NCBI GenBank assembly: GCA_019347855.1
Contig: JAHWKO010000110.1
Span: 1-6,631 of the forward strand
DNA: 6,631 nt
Source of the DNA: Actinomycetota bacterium
GTDB lineage: Bacteria; Actinomycetota; Nitriliruptoria; Nitriliruptorales; JAHWKO01
Direction of reading: 5' to 3'
Both the position numbers and the translations under genes were made by a program. Below are positions 1 to 4,516 of the stretch, one piece after another; positions within the stretch are counted from its first letter, which is position 1; each line of letters begins with the position of its first letter. A model generated the notes under the pieces. That model made no database searches. It worked only from the letters and a program-made list of their open reading frames with translations, and had not been told where the DNA came from.

Positions 1-1
1 G

Positions 2-157
2 GCGAGCTTCCTCACCCCGATCGGCTACCAGACGAACACGATGGTGTACGGGCTCGGCGGGTACCGGTTCGGGGACTACTGGCGGCTCGGCCTGCCGCTG
101 ACCCTCACGGTCGTGGCGACGACCCTCGTCGTGATCCCGCTCGCCTGGCGGCTCTGA
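2..157 (+). CDS. SLC13/DASS-family anion permease, C-terminal fragment (partial at left edge)
   Basis: The window opens inside a reading frame that ends with TGA at 155-157, leaving 51 residues. The fragment starts [17 protein letters not shown], which matches the second half-site of SLC13 (DASS) permeases: the TPxGYxTN hairpin that helps form the sodium/anion site. A glycine/tyrosine-rich loop ([12 protein letters not shown]) follows, then one hydrophobic helix (about residues 33-50 of the fragment) ending in WRL. This is the usual C-terminus of bacterial permeases annotated as SLC13 family or TrkA-C-containing sulfate transporters. The substrate cannot be read from this piece. The convergent neighbour is a sulfate-activating enzyme, so sulfate is a reasonable inference, but dicarboxylate carriers share the same fold. 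Most of the gene lies outside the window. Confidence 0.85.
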   Translation, partial: ASFLTPIGYQTNTMVYGLGGYRFGDYWRLGLPLTLTVVATTLVVIPLAWRL

Positions 158-220
158 CCACCCGCCTGGCTGGGAGCATCTCTCGCGTCCCCGGCGAGTC
201 ATCCTCCCAAGGCCTGGGGG
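158..220. terminator. Convergent intergenic gap with two small hairpins; possible bidirectional terminator
   Basis: Only 63 bp separate the stop of the permease from the stop of the minus-strand sat-cysC gene. Two short inverted repeats are visible: CTCGC/GCGAG (182-186 with 194-198, 7-nt loop), and a 6-pair stem including one G-T pair (204-209 with 215-220, 5-nt loop). Neither has a T-run. Convergent genes need termination here, and weak GC stems without a U-tract are common in high-GC actinobacteria, but these stems are short enough to be chance. Confidence 0.3.
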
Positions 221-1981
221 CTAGAGGTCGTCGGGGCCGTAGTAGCCCTCGTGCTCGAGGTGCAGCAGCACCTGGTTGGCCGCCTCCTCGGGGGAGATGT
301 CGCTGGTGTCTATGGCGAGCTCGGGGTCGGTCGGTTCCTCGTACGGGTCCGAGATACCGGTGAAGTCCTCGATGATCCCGGCGCGTGCCTTGGCGTACAG
401 ACCCTTGCGGTCGCGTTCTTCGGCGACCTCCAACGGTGTGGAGATGTGCACGAGGATGAACCCGCCGCCGGCCTCCTCGATCATCTGGCGGACCTCCTTG
501 CGGACCCGGTCGTACGGCGCGATCGGGGCGCAGATCGCGATCCCGCCGTTCTTGGCGATCTCGGAGGCGACGAAACCGATGCGCCGGATGTTGGTGTCGC
601 GGTCCTCCTTGGAGAACCCCAGCTCGGACGACAGGTGGGTGCGCACGATGTCGCCGTCCAGCAGCGTGGTGGGCCGCCCACCGATCTCCATGAACTTGGT
701 GAGCAGCACGTTGGCGACGGTGGACTTCCCCGAGGACGGCAGGCCCGTGAAGAACACCGTGAAGCCCTGCTTGCGTCGGGGCGGGAAGGTGCGGCGCAGC
801 TCCTGGGCGACCTCCGGGAACGTGAACCACTCGGGCAGCTCCAGGCCCTTGGCCAGGCGTTCTCGCAGCTCGGTGCCCGAGATCGACAGGGTCCGCGCGT
901 CGTCGGGGACCTCGTCGGTCGGCAGGTACTCGCCGCGGTCCTCGACGTACACCATCCACTGGAAGGGGACCATCTCGACGCCGAGCTCGTCCTCGTGCTC
1001 GGTGATGATCTCCTGCGCCTCGTACGGCCCGTAGTAGGGGTTGTATCCGGAACGGTCCATCCCCGGCCCGGCGTGGTCACGACCGACGATGAAGTGCGTG
1101 CACCCGTGGTTCTTGCGGATGATCGCGTGCCACAGCGCCTCGCGTGGGCCGCCCATCCGCATCGCGAGCTCCAGCAGGCTCAGCGCGACGGTGTGCTTGG
1201 GGTAGTGGGGCAGCAGGCTCTGGTACACGCGCACCCGGGTGTAGTGGTCTACGTCCCCGGGCTTGGTCATGCCGACCGCCGGGTGGATCAGCAGGTTGGC
1301 CTCGACGTCCCGGGCGGCGCGCATCGTCAGCTCGAAGTGCGCCCGGTGCATCGGGTTGCGGGTCTGGAACCCCACGATCCGCCGCCACCCCCGCCGGGCG
1401 AACTCCGCACGCAGCTCGGCGGGGGTCCGGCGCAACGCACGGAAGTCGTAGTGGCGGGGCAGCTCGAGCGTCTCGACGCGACCGCCCACGTAGTGGCTGC
1501 CGGCGACGTTGTGCAGGTAGTCGACCGCCGGATGGTGGTCGTCGGTGGTGTTGAAGACCGCCTGGGCCTCGGCGTCCTTGTCCGCCCGCCAGACGTCCTC
1601 GACGTGCACGACCGCCAGCATCACGCCCTCGGGATCACGCAGCGCCAGCGGGGTGCCCTCATCGAGCTGCTCGGCGGTGTCCGCATCGACGTCGAGGGTG
1701 ATCGGCATCGGCCATAACGTCCCCGGCCGTCCGCCCGGCGTCCCGTCCGAGAGGCGCATCTCCTCGCAGACCGGTGAATGGTCCTCGCGGGTCATGAACC
1801 CGGTCAGCGGGCTGAACGCCCCGGTCGACAGCAGCTCCAGATCGCACAGCTGCCGGTCGGTCAACGACCAGGACACCCAATCGCGGCTCTGCTTCTTGAG
1901 GTCCGCGGCGCGGTCGTCGTCGACCGTGAGGTCGACGAGCTCGCCGCCGTGAGGCGCGATGAGGTGGTCGGAAGACGACAT
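221..1981 (-). CDS. Bifunctional sulfate adenylyltransferase / adenylylsulfate kinase (Sat-CysC fusion)
   Basis: This cytoplasmic enzyme would carry out both steps of sulfate activation: sulfate + ATP to APS, then APS + ATP to PAPS. The 586-aa protein has the usual order for bacterial fusions such as that of Aquifex: an N-terminal PUA-like region (about 1-170), the ATP sulfurylase catalytic domain (about 171-395), then APS kinase (about 404-580). In the sulfurylase, GFQTRNPMHRAH (204-215) carries the QxRN and HxxH nucleotide-binding motifs, and GRDHAGPG (300-307) is the second conserved loop. In the kinase, GLPSSGKST (413-421) is the P-loop, LDGD (441-444) and LGFSKEDRDTNIRR (454-467) are the APS-site motifs, and RDRKGLYAKARAG plus DFTGISDPYEEP form the lid and C-terminal signature. 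The serine found in the ISPY motif of E. coli CysC is alanine here (CAPIAPYDRVR, about 484-494), a variant I recall from Sat-CysC fusions, so this is not a sign of a dead domain. All motifs are intact. The ATG at 1979-1981 fits the family N-terminus, though the Shine-Dalgarno is weak (GGGGG run). The gene runs towards a putative anion permease and away from a glycosyltransferase. No cysH or cysDN is in the window. Confidence 0.97.
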   Translation of the reverse strand: MSSSDHLIAPHGGELVDLTVDDDRAADLKKQSRDWVSWSLTDRQLCDLELLSTGAFSPLTGFMTREDHSPVCEEMRLSDGTPGGRPGTLWPMPITLDVDADTAEQLDEGTPLALRDPEGVMLAVVHVEDVWRADKDAEAQAVFNTTDDHHPAVDYLHNVAGSHYVGGRVETLELPRHYDFRALRRTPAELRAEFARRGWRRIVGFQTRNPMHRAHFELTMRAARDVEANLLIHPAVGMTKPGDVDHYTRVRVYQSLLPHYPKHTVALSLLELAMRMGGPREALWHAIIRKNHGCTHFIVGRDHAGPGMDRSGYNPYYGPYEAQEIITEHEDELGVEMVPFQWMVYVEDRGEYLPTDEVPDDARTLSISGTELRERLAKGLELPEWFTFPEVAQELRRTFPPRRKQGFTVFFTGLPSSGKSTVANVLLTKFMEIGGRPTTLLDGDIVRTHLSSELGFSKEDRDTNIRRIGFVASEIAKNGGIAICAPIAPYDRVRKEVRQMIEEAGGGFILVHISTPLEVAEERDRKGLYAKARAGIIEDFTGISDPYEEPTDPELAIDTSDISPEEAANQVLLHLEHEGYYGPDDL

Positions 1982-2023
1982 GGCGGGCTGCCCCCGGGGT
2001 TCGGGAAGGGAGTGGATGGGCGA

Positions 2024-2029
2024 ACCTTA
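2024..2029 (-). promoter_or_regulatory. Candidate -10 element for sat-cysC
   Basis: Read on the minus strand, TAAGGT fits the actinobacterial TAnnnT -10 consensus and lies 42 nt upstream of the sat-cysC start codon. There is no good TTGACA-like -35 at 16-18 bp. A GGGAAC element lies further upstream on the same strand (plus-strand 2046-2051), reminiscent of ECF-sigma -35 boxes, but the spacing to the nearest GTT (20 bp from GGAAC) is not the canonical one. The leader would be short, leaving no room for a riboswitch. Confidence 0.3.
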
Positions 2030-2108
2030 CCGAGTCAGGGGTACGGTTCCCGATCTGGACGGCCGGGTCGGCTCGCCCGGAGCCGTAGCGTCATGCGGGC
2101 ACGCTGAG

Positions 2109-2114
2109 TAGGTT
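2109..2114 (+). promoter_or_regulatory. Weak candidate -10 element for the glycosyltransferase
   Basis: TAGGTT matches TAnnnT and would place transcription start shortly before the GGGGGA ribosome-binding-like run at 2130-2135. No -35 match is visible at the expected distance. It is listed because it lies in the divergent sat-cysC/glycosyltransferase gap and would exclude the upstream ATG at 2093 from the transcript. Confidence 0.2.
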
Positions 2115-2129
2115 CCTCCTATCCGTCCA

Positions 2130-2143
2130 GGGGGACCACCATC
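2130..2143 (+). promoter_or_regulatory. Shine-Dalgarno-like run and ATC start candidate of the glycosyltransferase
   Basis: GGGGGA at 2130-2135, a 5-nt spacer (CCACC), then ATC at 2141-2143. This is the only ribosome-binding-like arrangement that gives the complete GT2 fold in frame. It is recorded separately because it decides the start of the gene. Confidence 0.45.
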
Positions 2144-3043
2144 ACGGTCGACCCGCCGCCCGTCGGGGCGGTCGTCGTCTCCTTCGAGTCGCAGGCCGTC
2201 TTGCCGCCGCTGTTGTCTTCGCTCGCCGAGCACGAGCCGGACGTGCCCGTGGTCGTCGTCGACAACGCCAGCCCCAGCGGCCCGCCCGACATCAGCGCGC
2301 ACGTGGATGCGTACGACGGTGACGACGCTCCGGCGATGGACCTCATCGCGCTGGCCGACAACCGTGGCTACGGCGCAGCCTGCAACGTCGGCGTCCGGCA
2401 CCTGGCCGCCATGGGCGTGCGGCACCTGGCGTTCCTCAACCCGGACATCCGGTTGCAGGGCCCGTCGTTGTCGCAGCTGTCGGAGCAGCTCGTCGAGCTG
2501 ACCGAGGTCGGGGTGGCCTCCGGGCCGGTGGTCGACGAAGGCGGCGACCGCGTCCCCTCGGCGTTCGGGCCGACGTCGAACCTCCGGGCCCTGTGGTTCA
2601 CCAGTGGATGGCAGAGCCGGCGGACCCGGGCGCTCATCAGCCGGGTGATCCGCCGTGGGATGCACTCGAGCCAGACCCTCGCGGACGACCTGCGGATCGA
2701 GGGGCACGTCCTCGGCGGTGCGATGATCGTCCGCCGCTCGGTGTTCGAGGAGATCGGCGGGTTCGACGAGGAGTTCTTCCTCTACTGGGAGGATGCGGAC
2801 GTGTGCGAGCGCGCCCGCCGGGTGGGCGCCGAGGTCCGGATCCTCGAGTGTACGCCGTTCGTGCACGCACCGACGTCGTCGACGCCCGGCGTCGGCGACG
2901 AGCAGCGTTGGGGTTGGTACGTGGACGGGGCGCGGACCTTCGCACGCAAGCACCTGCCGGCGGGACAGGCCGAGCAGCTCGACGCGGCGTTGTCGCTGGG
3001 CCGGCGTCTGCGTGCGATCCGGGCGGGTGCCCCCCGCGAGTGA
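2141..3043 (+). CDS. GT2-family glycosyltransferase (rhamnosyltransferase/WbbL-like), apparently with a non-canonical ATC start
   Basis: A cytoplasmic or membrane-associated inverting GT2 enzyme that would transfer a sugar from a nucleotide-sugar donor to a cell-envelope glycan; donor and acceptor are not determined. Counted from codon 2141 it has 300 residues: strand beta-1 GAVVVSFES (9-17); VVVVDNAS (37-44), with the donor-binding aspartate; DNRGYGAACNVG (73-84), the N-x-G-[FY] motif of the WbbL-like branch; FLNPDI (98-103), the metal-site position equivalent to DxD; LGGAMIVRR (191-199); and GGFDEEFFLYWEDAD (206-220), the acceptor/catalytic-base segment. No membrane helix is seen. The start is problematic. 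The frame is closed by TGA at 2105-2107, and there is no ATG, GTG or TTG in any frame between 2096 and 2200. The first in-frame conventional start is TTG at 2201, which would delete beta-1. ATC at 2141 has GGGGGA at 2130-2135, 5 nt upstream, and gives a normal family N-terminus (MTVDPPPVGAVVV), so I chose it. A sequencing change from ATG is an alternative. The function call is firm; the start is not. Confidence 0.85.
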   Translation: MTVDPPPVGAVVVSFESQAVLPPLLSSLAEHEPDVPVVVVDNASPSGPPDISAHVDAYDGDDAPAMDLIALADNRGYGAACNVGVRHLAAMGVRHLAFLNPDIRLQGPSLSQLSEQLVELTEVGVASGPVVDEGGDRVPSAFGPTSNLRALWFTSGWQSRRTRALISRVIRRGMHSSQTLADDLRIEGHVLGGAMIVRRSVFEEIGGFDEEFFLYWEDADVCERARRVGAEVRILECTPFVHAPTSSTPGVGDEQRWGWYVDGARTFARKHLPAGQAEQLDAALSLGRRLRAIRAGAPRE

Positions 3044-3093
3044 CCCGCACGCCTGGCGCAGGTCGAGCCGCGGCGGGCCCGAGATCGTGCCCG

Positions 3094-3121
3094 CTGCTCG
3101 TTCGCTGAGACGAACGGGCAG
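3094..3121 (+). terminator. Hairpin terminator after the glycosyltransferase
   Basis: An inverted repeat begins 50 bp downstream of the glycosyltransferase stop. Arm 3094-3104 pairs with 3111-3121 over 11 positions, with one G-T wobble (T3098/G3117), around a 6-nt loop CTGAGA. There is no T-run behind it, as is usual for GC-rich actinobacterial terminators. A competing pairing is possible: TGCCCG at 3088-3093 is complementary to CGGGCA at 3115-3120. A simple terminator is the most economical reading. Confidence 0.6.
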
Positions 3122-3334
3122 TCCGGGGCCGCGGGTCCGAAGCCGGCAGGAAAGGCCACGGACGGACGCCCCCGGGCCTCTGCGGTCGCTGCTGCACGTT
3201 CGTACAACGGTCCGACGGCCACGTGCGCGACGCGGGTCCGTGTGCGTTCATGGTGACCGCACGTACCGGGCCGCCGGCGCTCCGTCACCCGCTCTCGGGA
3301 GGCCGAGCCCGGGACCCGCGAACCGTCCAGCGAC
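3122..3334. other. Non-coding gap upstream of the small membrane-protein gene
   Basis: No convincing gene is seen between the glycosyltransferase terminator and the ribosome-binding site at 3335; reading frames crossing it are shadows of the flanking genes. GC-rich self-complementary blocks are present: CCGGGG 3123-3128 with CCCCGG 3170-3175, GTCCG 3135-3139 with CGGAC 3163-3167 (or its repeat at 3159-3163), and GCC 3142-3144 with GGC 3154-3156. These could nest into one long imperfect hairpin. I recognise no known riboswitch, tRNA or small RNA, and no clear TAnnnT/-35 pair. The promoter of the downstream gene should lie in this gap. Confidence 0.4.
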
Positions 3335-3340
3335 GAGGAG
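3335..3340 (+). promoter_or_regulatory. Strong ribosome-binding site of the small membrane-protein gene
   Basis: GAGGAG lies 7 nt before the ATG at 3348. It is the best Shine-Dalgarno match in the window and the main evidence that this short frame is a real, translated gene and that it starts at 3348 rather than further upstream in the same open frame. Confidence 0.75.
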
Positions 3341-3347
3341 CATCGAC

Positions 3348-3602
3348 ATGGCCAACGAACACGGCCACACCCACGACAAGGAACGCGAGGTCATCGTCAC
3401 CGACGGTGGACGAGGTGGTGGAGCAGGCGCCGTGATCGCGACGGTCGTCGGCATCATCGTGCTCGTCCTCGTCGCCATCTTCCTGTTCACCGGCGGGCTG
3501 TTCGGTGGCGGGAACGACGGCGGTGGTGGCGGCGAGCTCGACGTGAACGTCGACGCCCCGGCCGGTGACACCGGTGGTGGTGGCGGCGGCGACACCGGCT
3601 GA
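3348..3602 (+). CDS. Small glycine-rich single-span membrane protein, function unknown
   Basis: An 84-residue protein that I do not recognise as a named family. It has three parts. A polar N-terminus (1-19) contains a His-rich stretch HGHTH (5-9) and charged residues DKERE. A glycine-rich hinge (20-28) leads into one strongly hydrophobic helix (about 29-48, IATVVGIIVLVLVAIFLF). A C-terminal tail (49-84) is mostly glycine and aspartate, with short blocks GGGNDGGGGG and DTGGGGGGDTG flanking an alternating segment ELDVNVDAPAG. There is no cleavage site or lipobox, so the helix probably stays as an anchor. Positive residues occur only before the helix, which by the positive-inside rule predicts a cytoplasmic N-terminus and an acidic tail outside. 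Similar short proteins with a DVxVD-type acidic tail occur, to my knowledge, as hypothetical proteins in other bacteria. Start: ATG with GAGGAG 7 nt upstream. It appears monocistronic, lying between two hairpins. The His cluster could bind metal, but that is speculation. Confidence 0.8.
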   Translation: MANEHGHTHDKEREVIVTDGGRGGGAGAVIATVVGIIVLVLVAIFLFTGGLFGGGNDGGGGGELDVNVDAPAGDTGGGGGGDTG

Positions 3603-3623
3603 CACCTCGAGACTCTCGACGAG

Positions 3624-3655
3624 ACGTACGCCCCGCCGGCCGGCGGGGCGTACGT
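3624..3655. terminator. Perfect 32-bp palindrome, likely GC-rich terminator
   Basis: Starting 21 bp after the stop of the small membrane-protein gene, bases 3624-3655 form a perfect palindrome: 14-bp arms (3624-3637 and 3642-3655) around GGCC, which is itself self-complementary. The core of each arm is CGCCCCGCC or its complement. As RNA it would be a very stable hairpin with no U-tract, the type of terminator usual in high-GC actinobacteria. It also insulates the downstream DUF3152 gene. A dyad binding site for a dimeric protein is an alternative, but its position right after a stop codon favours termination. Confidence 0.75.
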
Positions 3656-3693
3656 GATGTCGGGATCCGCGGGTGAGCTCCGTCAGGACGCAT

Positions 3694-3699
3694 TAGGCT
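3694..3699 (+). promoter_or_regulatory. Candidate -10 element for the DUF3152 gene
   Basis: TAGGCT matches the TAnnnT -10 consensus and lies 29 nt before the GTG start, so the leader would be just long enough for the GGAGG at 3716-3720. No TTGACA-like -35 is visible. Its place between a strong terminator and a good ribosome-binding site supports it. Confidence 0.35.
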
Positions 3700-3715
3700 C
3701 GACCGACCGGCGAGC

Positions 3716-3720
3716 GGAGG
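3716..3720 (+). promoter_or_regulatory. Ribosome-binding site that fixes the DUF3152 start
   Basis: GGAGG lies 8 nt upstream of GTG at 3729. It selects this GTG over earlier in-frame candidates at 3654 and 3657, which overlap or abut the upstream palindrome. Confidence 0.7.
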
Positions 3721-3728
3721 CGACGGGG

Positions 3729-4499
3729 GTGCGCACCTACGGTCTGATCGTGGCCGTCGCGACGGTCCTGGTCGTCCTCTTCCCGTCCGCTCCCTCGGGC
3801 GTCGGTGGCGCCGACCATGACCGGTCGGACCGTGCGCGCGCCGACCTTCGGATGACCGCCGTTCCGGTCCGTTCCGCGGAGATGCCCGAACGTGATGCCC
3901 GACGCCTCACCGCAGCCCCGCGGGCCGGTGACACCGACCGCCTGACGGCCGCACGGCAGCGCCGTCACCGCGACCCTCCCGTCCTCGTCCGTGTCCCGGG
4001 TACGTCCGCGGCGGTCGGTGACGGCCCACTGCGCCGCTACGCGGTCGAGGTCGAGCCCACGACCGGCATCGACCCGGAGAGGTTCGCCGAGGCGGTCGAC
4101 GCGATCCTGTCCGATCCGCGATCCTGGACCGCGGGTGGTCGCTACACCCTGCATCGGGTCGACAGAGGCCGGATCGACCTGCGGGTCACCCTGGCGTCAC
4201 CGGACAGCGTCGACGCCTTGTGCTGGCCGCTCGACACACGTGGGACCCAGTCGTGCTGGAACGAGGACCGCGCCGTCATCAACGCGTTCCGTTGGGAGCA
4301 CGGTGCCACCACGTACGGGACCGACCTCGCCGGGTACCGCGCCTACGTCCTCAACCACGAGGTCGGTCACGGGCTCGGCCGCGAGCACGCCGAGTGCTCC
4401 CGCCAGGGAGCAGCCGCTCCGGTGATGGTCCAGCAGACGATCACGTTGGACGGGTGCCTGCCGAACCCGTGGCCGTTCCCGGAGGTGGGCGTGCGGTGA
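3729..4499 (+). CDS. Secreted DUF3152-family zincin-like protein (putative metalloprotease)
   Basis: The 256-aa protein starts at GTG 3729, behind GGAGG. Residues 1-28 look like an export signal: VRTYG, a hydrophobic core (about 6-18, LIVAVATVLVVLF), then PSAPSGVGGA with a plausible cleavage after A28. Without cleavage it would be an N-terminal anchor. Residues 29-100 are Arg/Ala/Asp-rich, low in structure and look like a linker. The DUF3152 domain (about 103-252) carries the family hallmarks: YAVEVEPTTGID, a WTAGGRYTLHRV-like segment, VNHEVGH-type zinc site as NHEVGHGLGREH (209-220), matching HExxHxxGxxH (H210, E211, H214, H220), then PVMVQQT (231-237), which resembles a Met-turn, and CLPNPWPFP near the end. 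Four cysteines (165, 176, 223, 243) could form two disulfides, fitting an extracytoplasmic site. DUF3152 is known from actinobacteria and resembles zinc peptidases in motif; I know of no proven substrate. The domain is complete. The gene ends 9 bp from the stop of the convergent histidine kinase. Confidence 0.9.
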   Translation: MRTYGLIVAVATVLVVLFPSAPSGVGGADHDRSDRARADLRMTAVPVRSAEMPERDARRLTAAPRAGDTDRLTAARQRRHRDPPVLVRVPGTSAAVGDGPLRRYAVEVEPTTGIDPERFAEAVDAILSDPRSWTAGGRYTLHRVDRGRIDLRVTLASPDSVDALCWPLDTRGTQSCWNEDRAVINAFRWEHGATTYGTDLAGYRAYVLNHEVGHGLGREHAECSRQGAAAPVMVQQTITLDGCLPNPWPFPEVGVR

Positions 4500-4516
4500 C
4501 GGCCGGGATCAGGCCG
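4500..4516. terminator. Small hairpin across the convergent DUF3152 / histidine kinase ends
   Basis: CGGCC (4500-4504) and GGCCG (4512-4516) form a 5-bp GC stem around a 7-nt loop that contains the kinase stop codon. Only 9 bp (4500-4508) separate the two convergent stops, so any terminator must overlap coding sequence. The stem is short and could be chance. Confidence 0.25.

Noticed and set aside
251..1717. 488-codon plus-strand open frame antisense to sat-cysC
   Set aside because: It lies entirely opposite a gene with complete catalytic motifs, its protein has no recognisable domain, and long antisense frames are expected at this GC content.
2093..2107. Short frame ATG-3 codons-TGA as the real glycosyltransferase start
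   Set aside because: It is in frame but stopped by TGA after four codons. It would require stop read-through or a base error, so I kept it only as an alternative in the findings.
2027..2953. 308-codon minus-strand open frame opposite the glycosyltransferase
   Set aside because: The protein is Arg/His/Asp-rich with no family resemblance, while the plus strand encodes a clear GT2 enzyme.
2793..3347. Upstream extension of the small membrane protein in the same open frame
   Set aside because: The frame runs back through the glycosyltransferase coding region with Arg/Ser-rich shadow sequence; the strong ribosome-binding site marks ATG 3348.
3044..3347. tRNA, known riboswitch or small ORF in the gap
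   Set aside because: No cloverleaf, T-arm, or conserved cobalamin, glycine, SAM or cyclic-dinucleotide riboswitch core was recognised, and frames in the gap lack ribosome-binding sites or plausible proteins.
3510..3598. Gly-codon runs in the small gene as a tandem repeat or phase-variation tract
   Set aside because: GGTGGTGG/GGCGGC runs are short, mixed in codon choice and explained by the Gly-rich tail; there is no homopolymer long enough for slippage.
3654..3728. Earlier starts (GTG 3654, ATG 3657) for the DUF3152 gene
   Set aside because: They overlap or abut the palindromic terminator, lack a ribosome-binding site and would bury the signal peptide; GTG 3729 has GGAGG at 8 nt.
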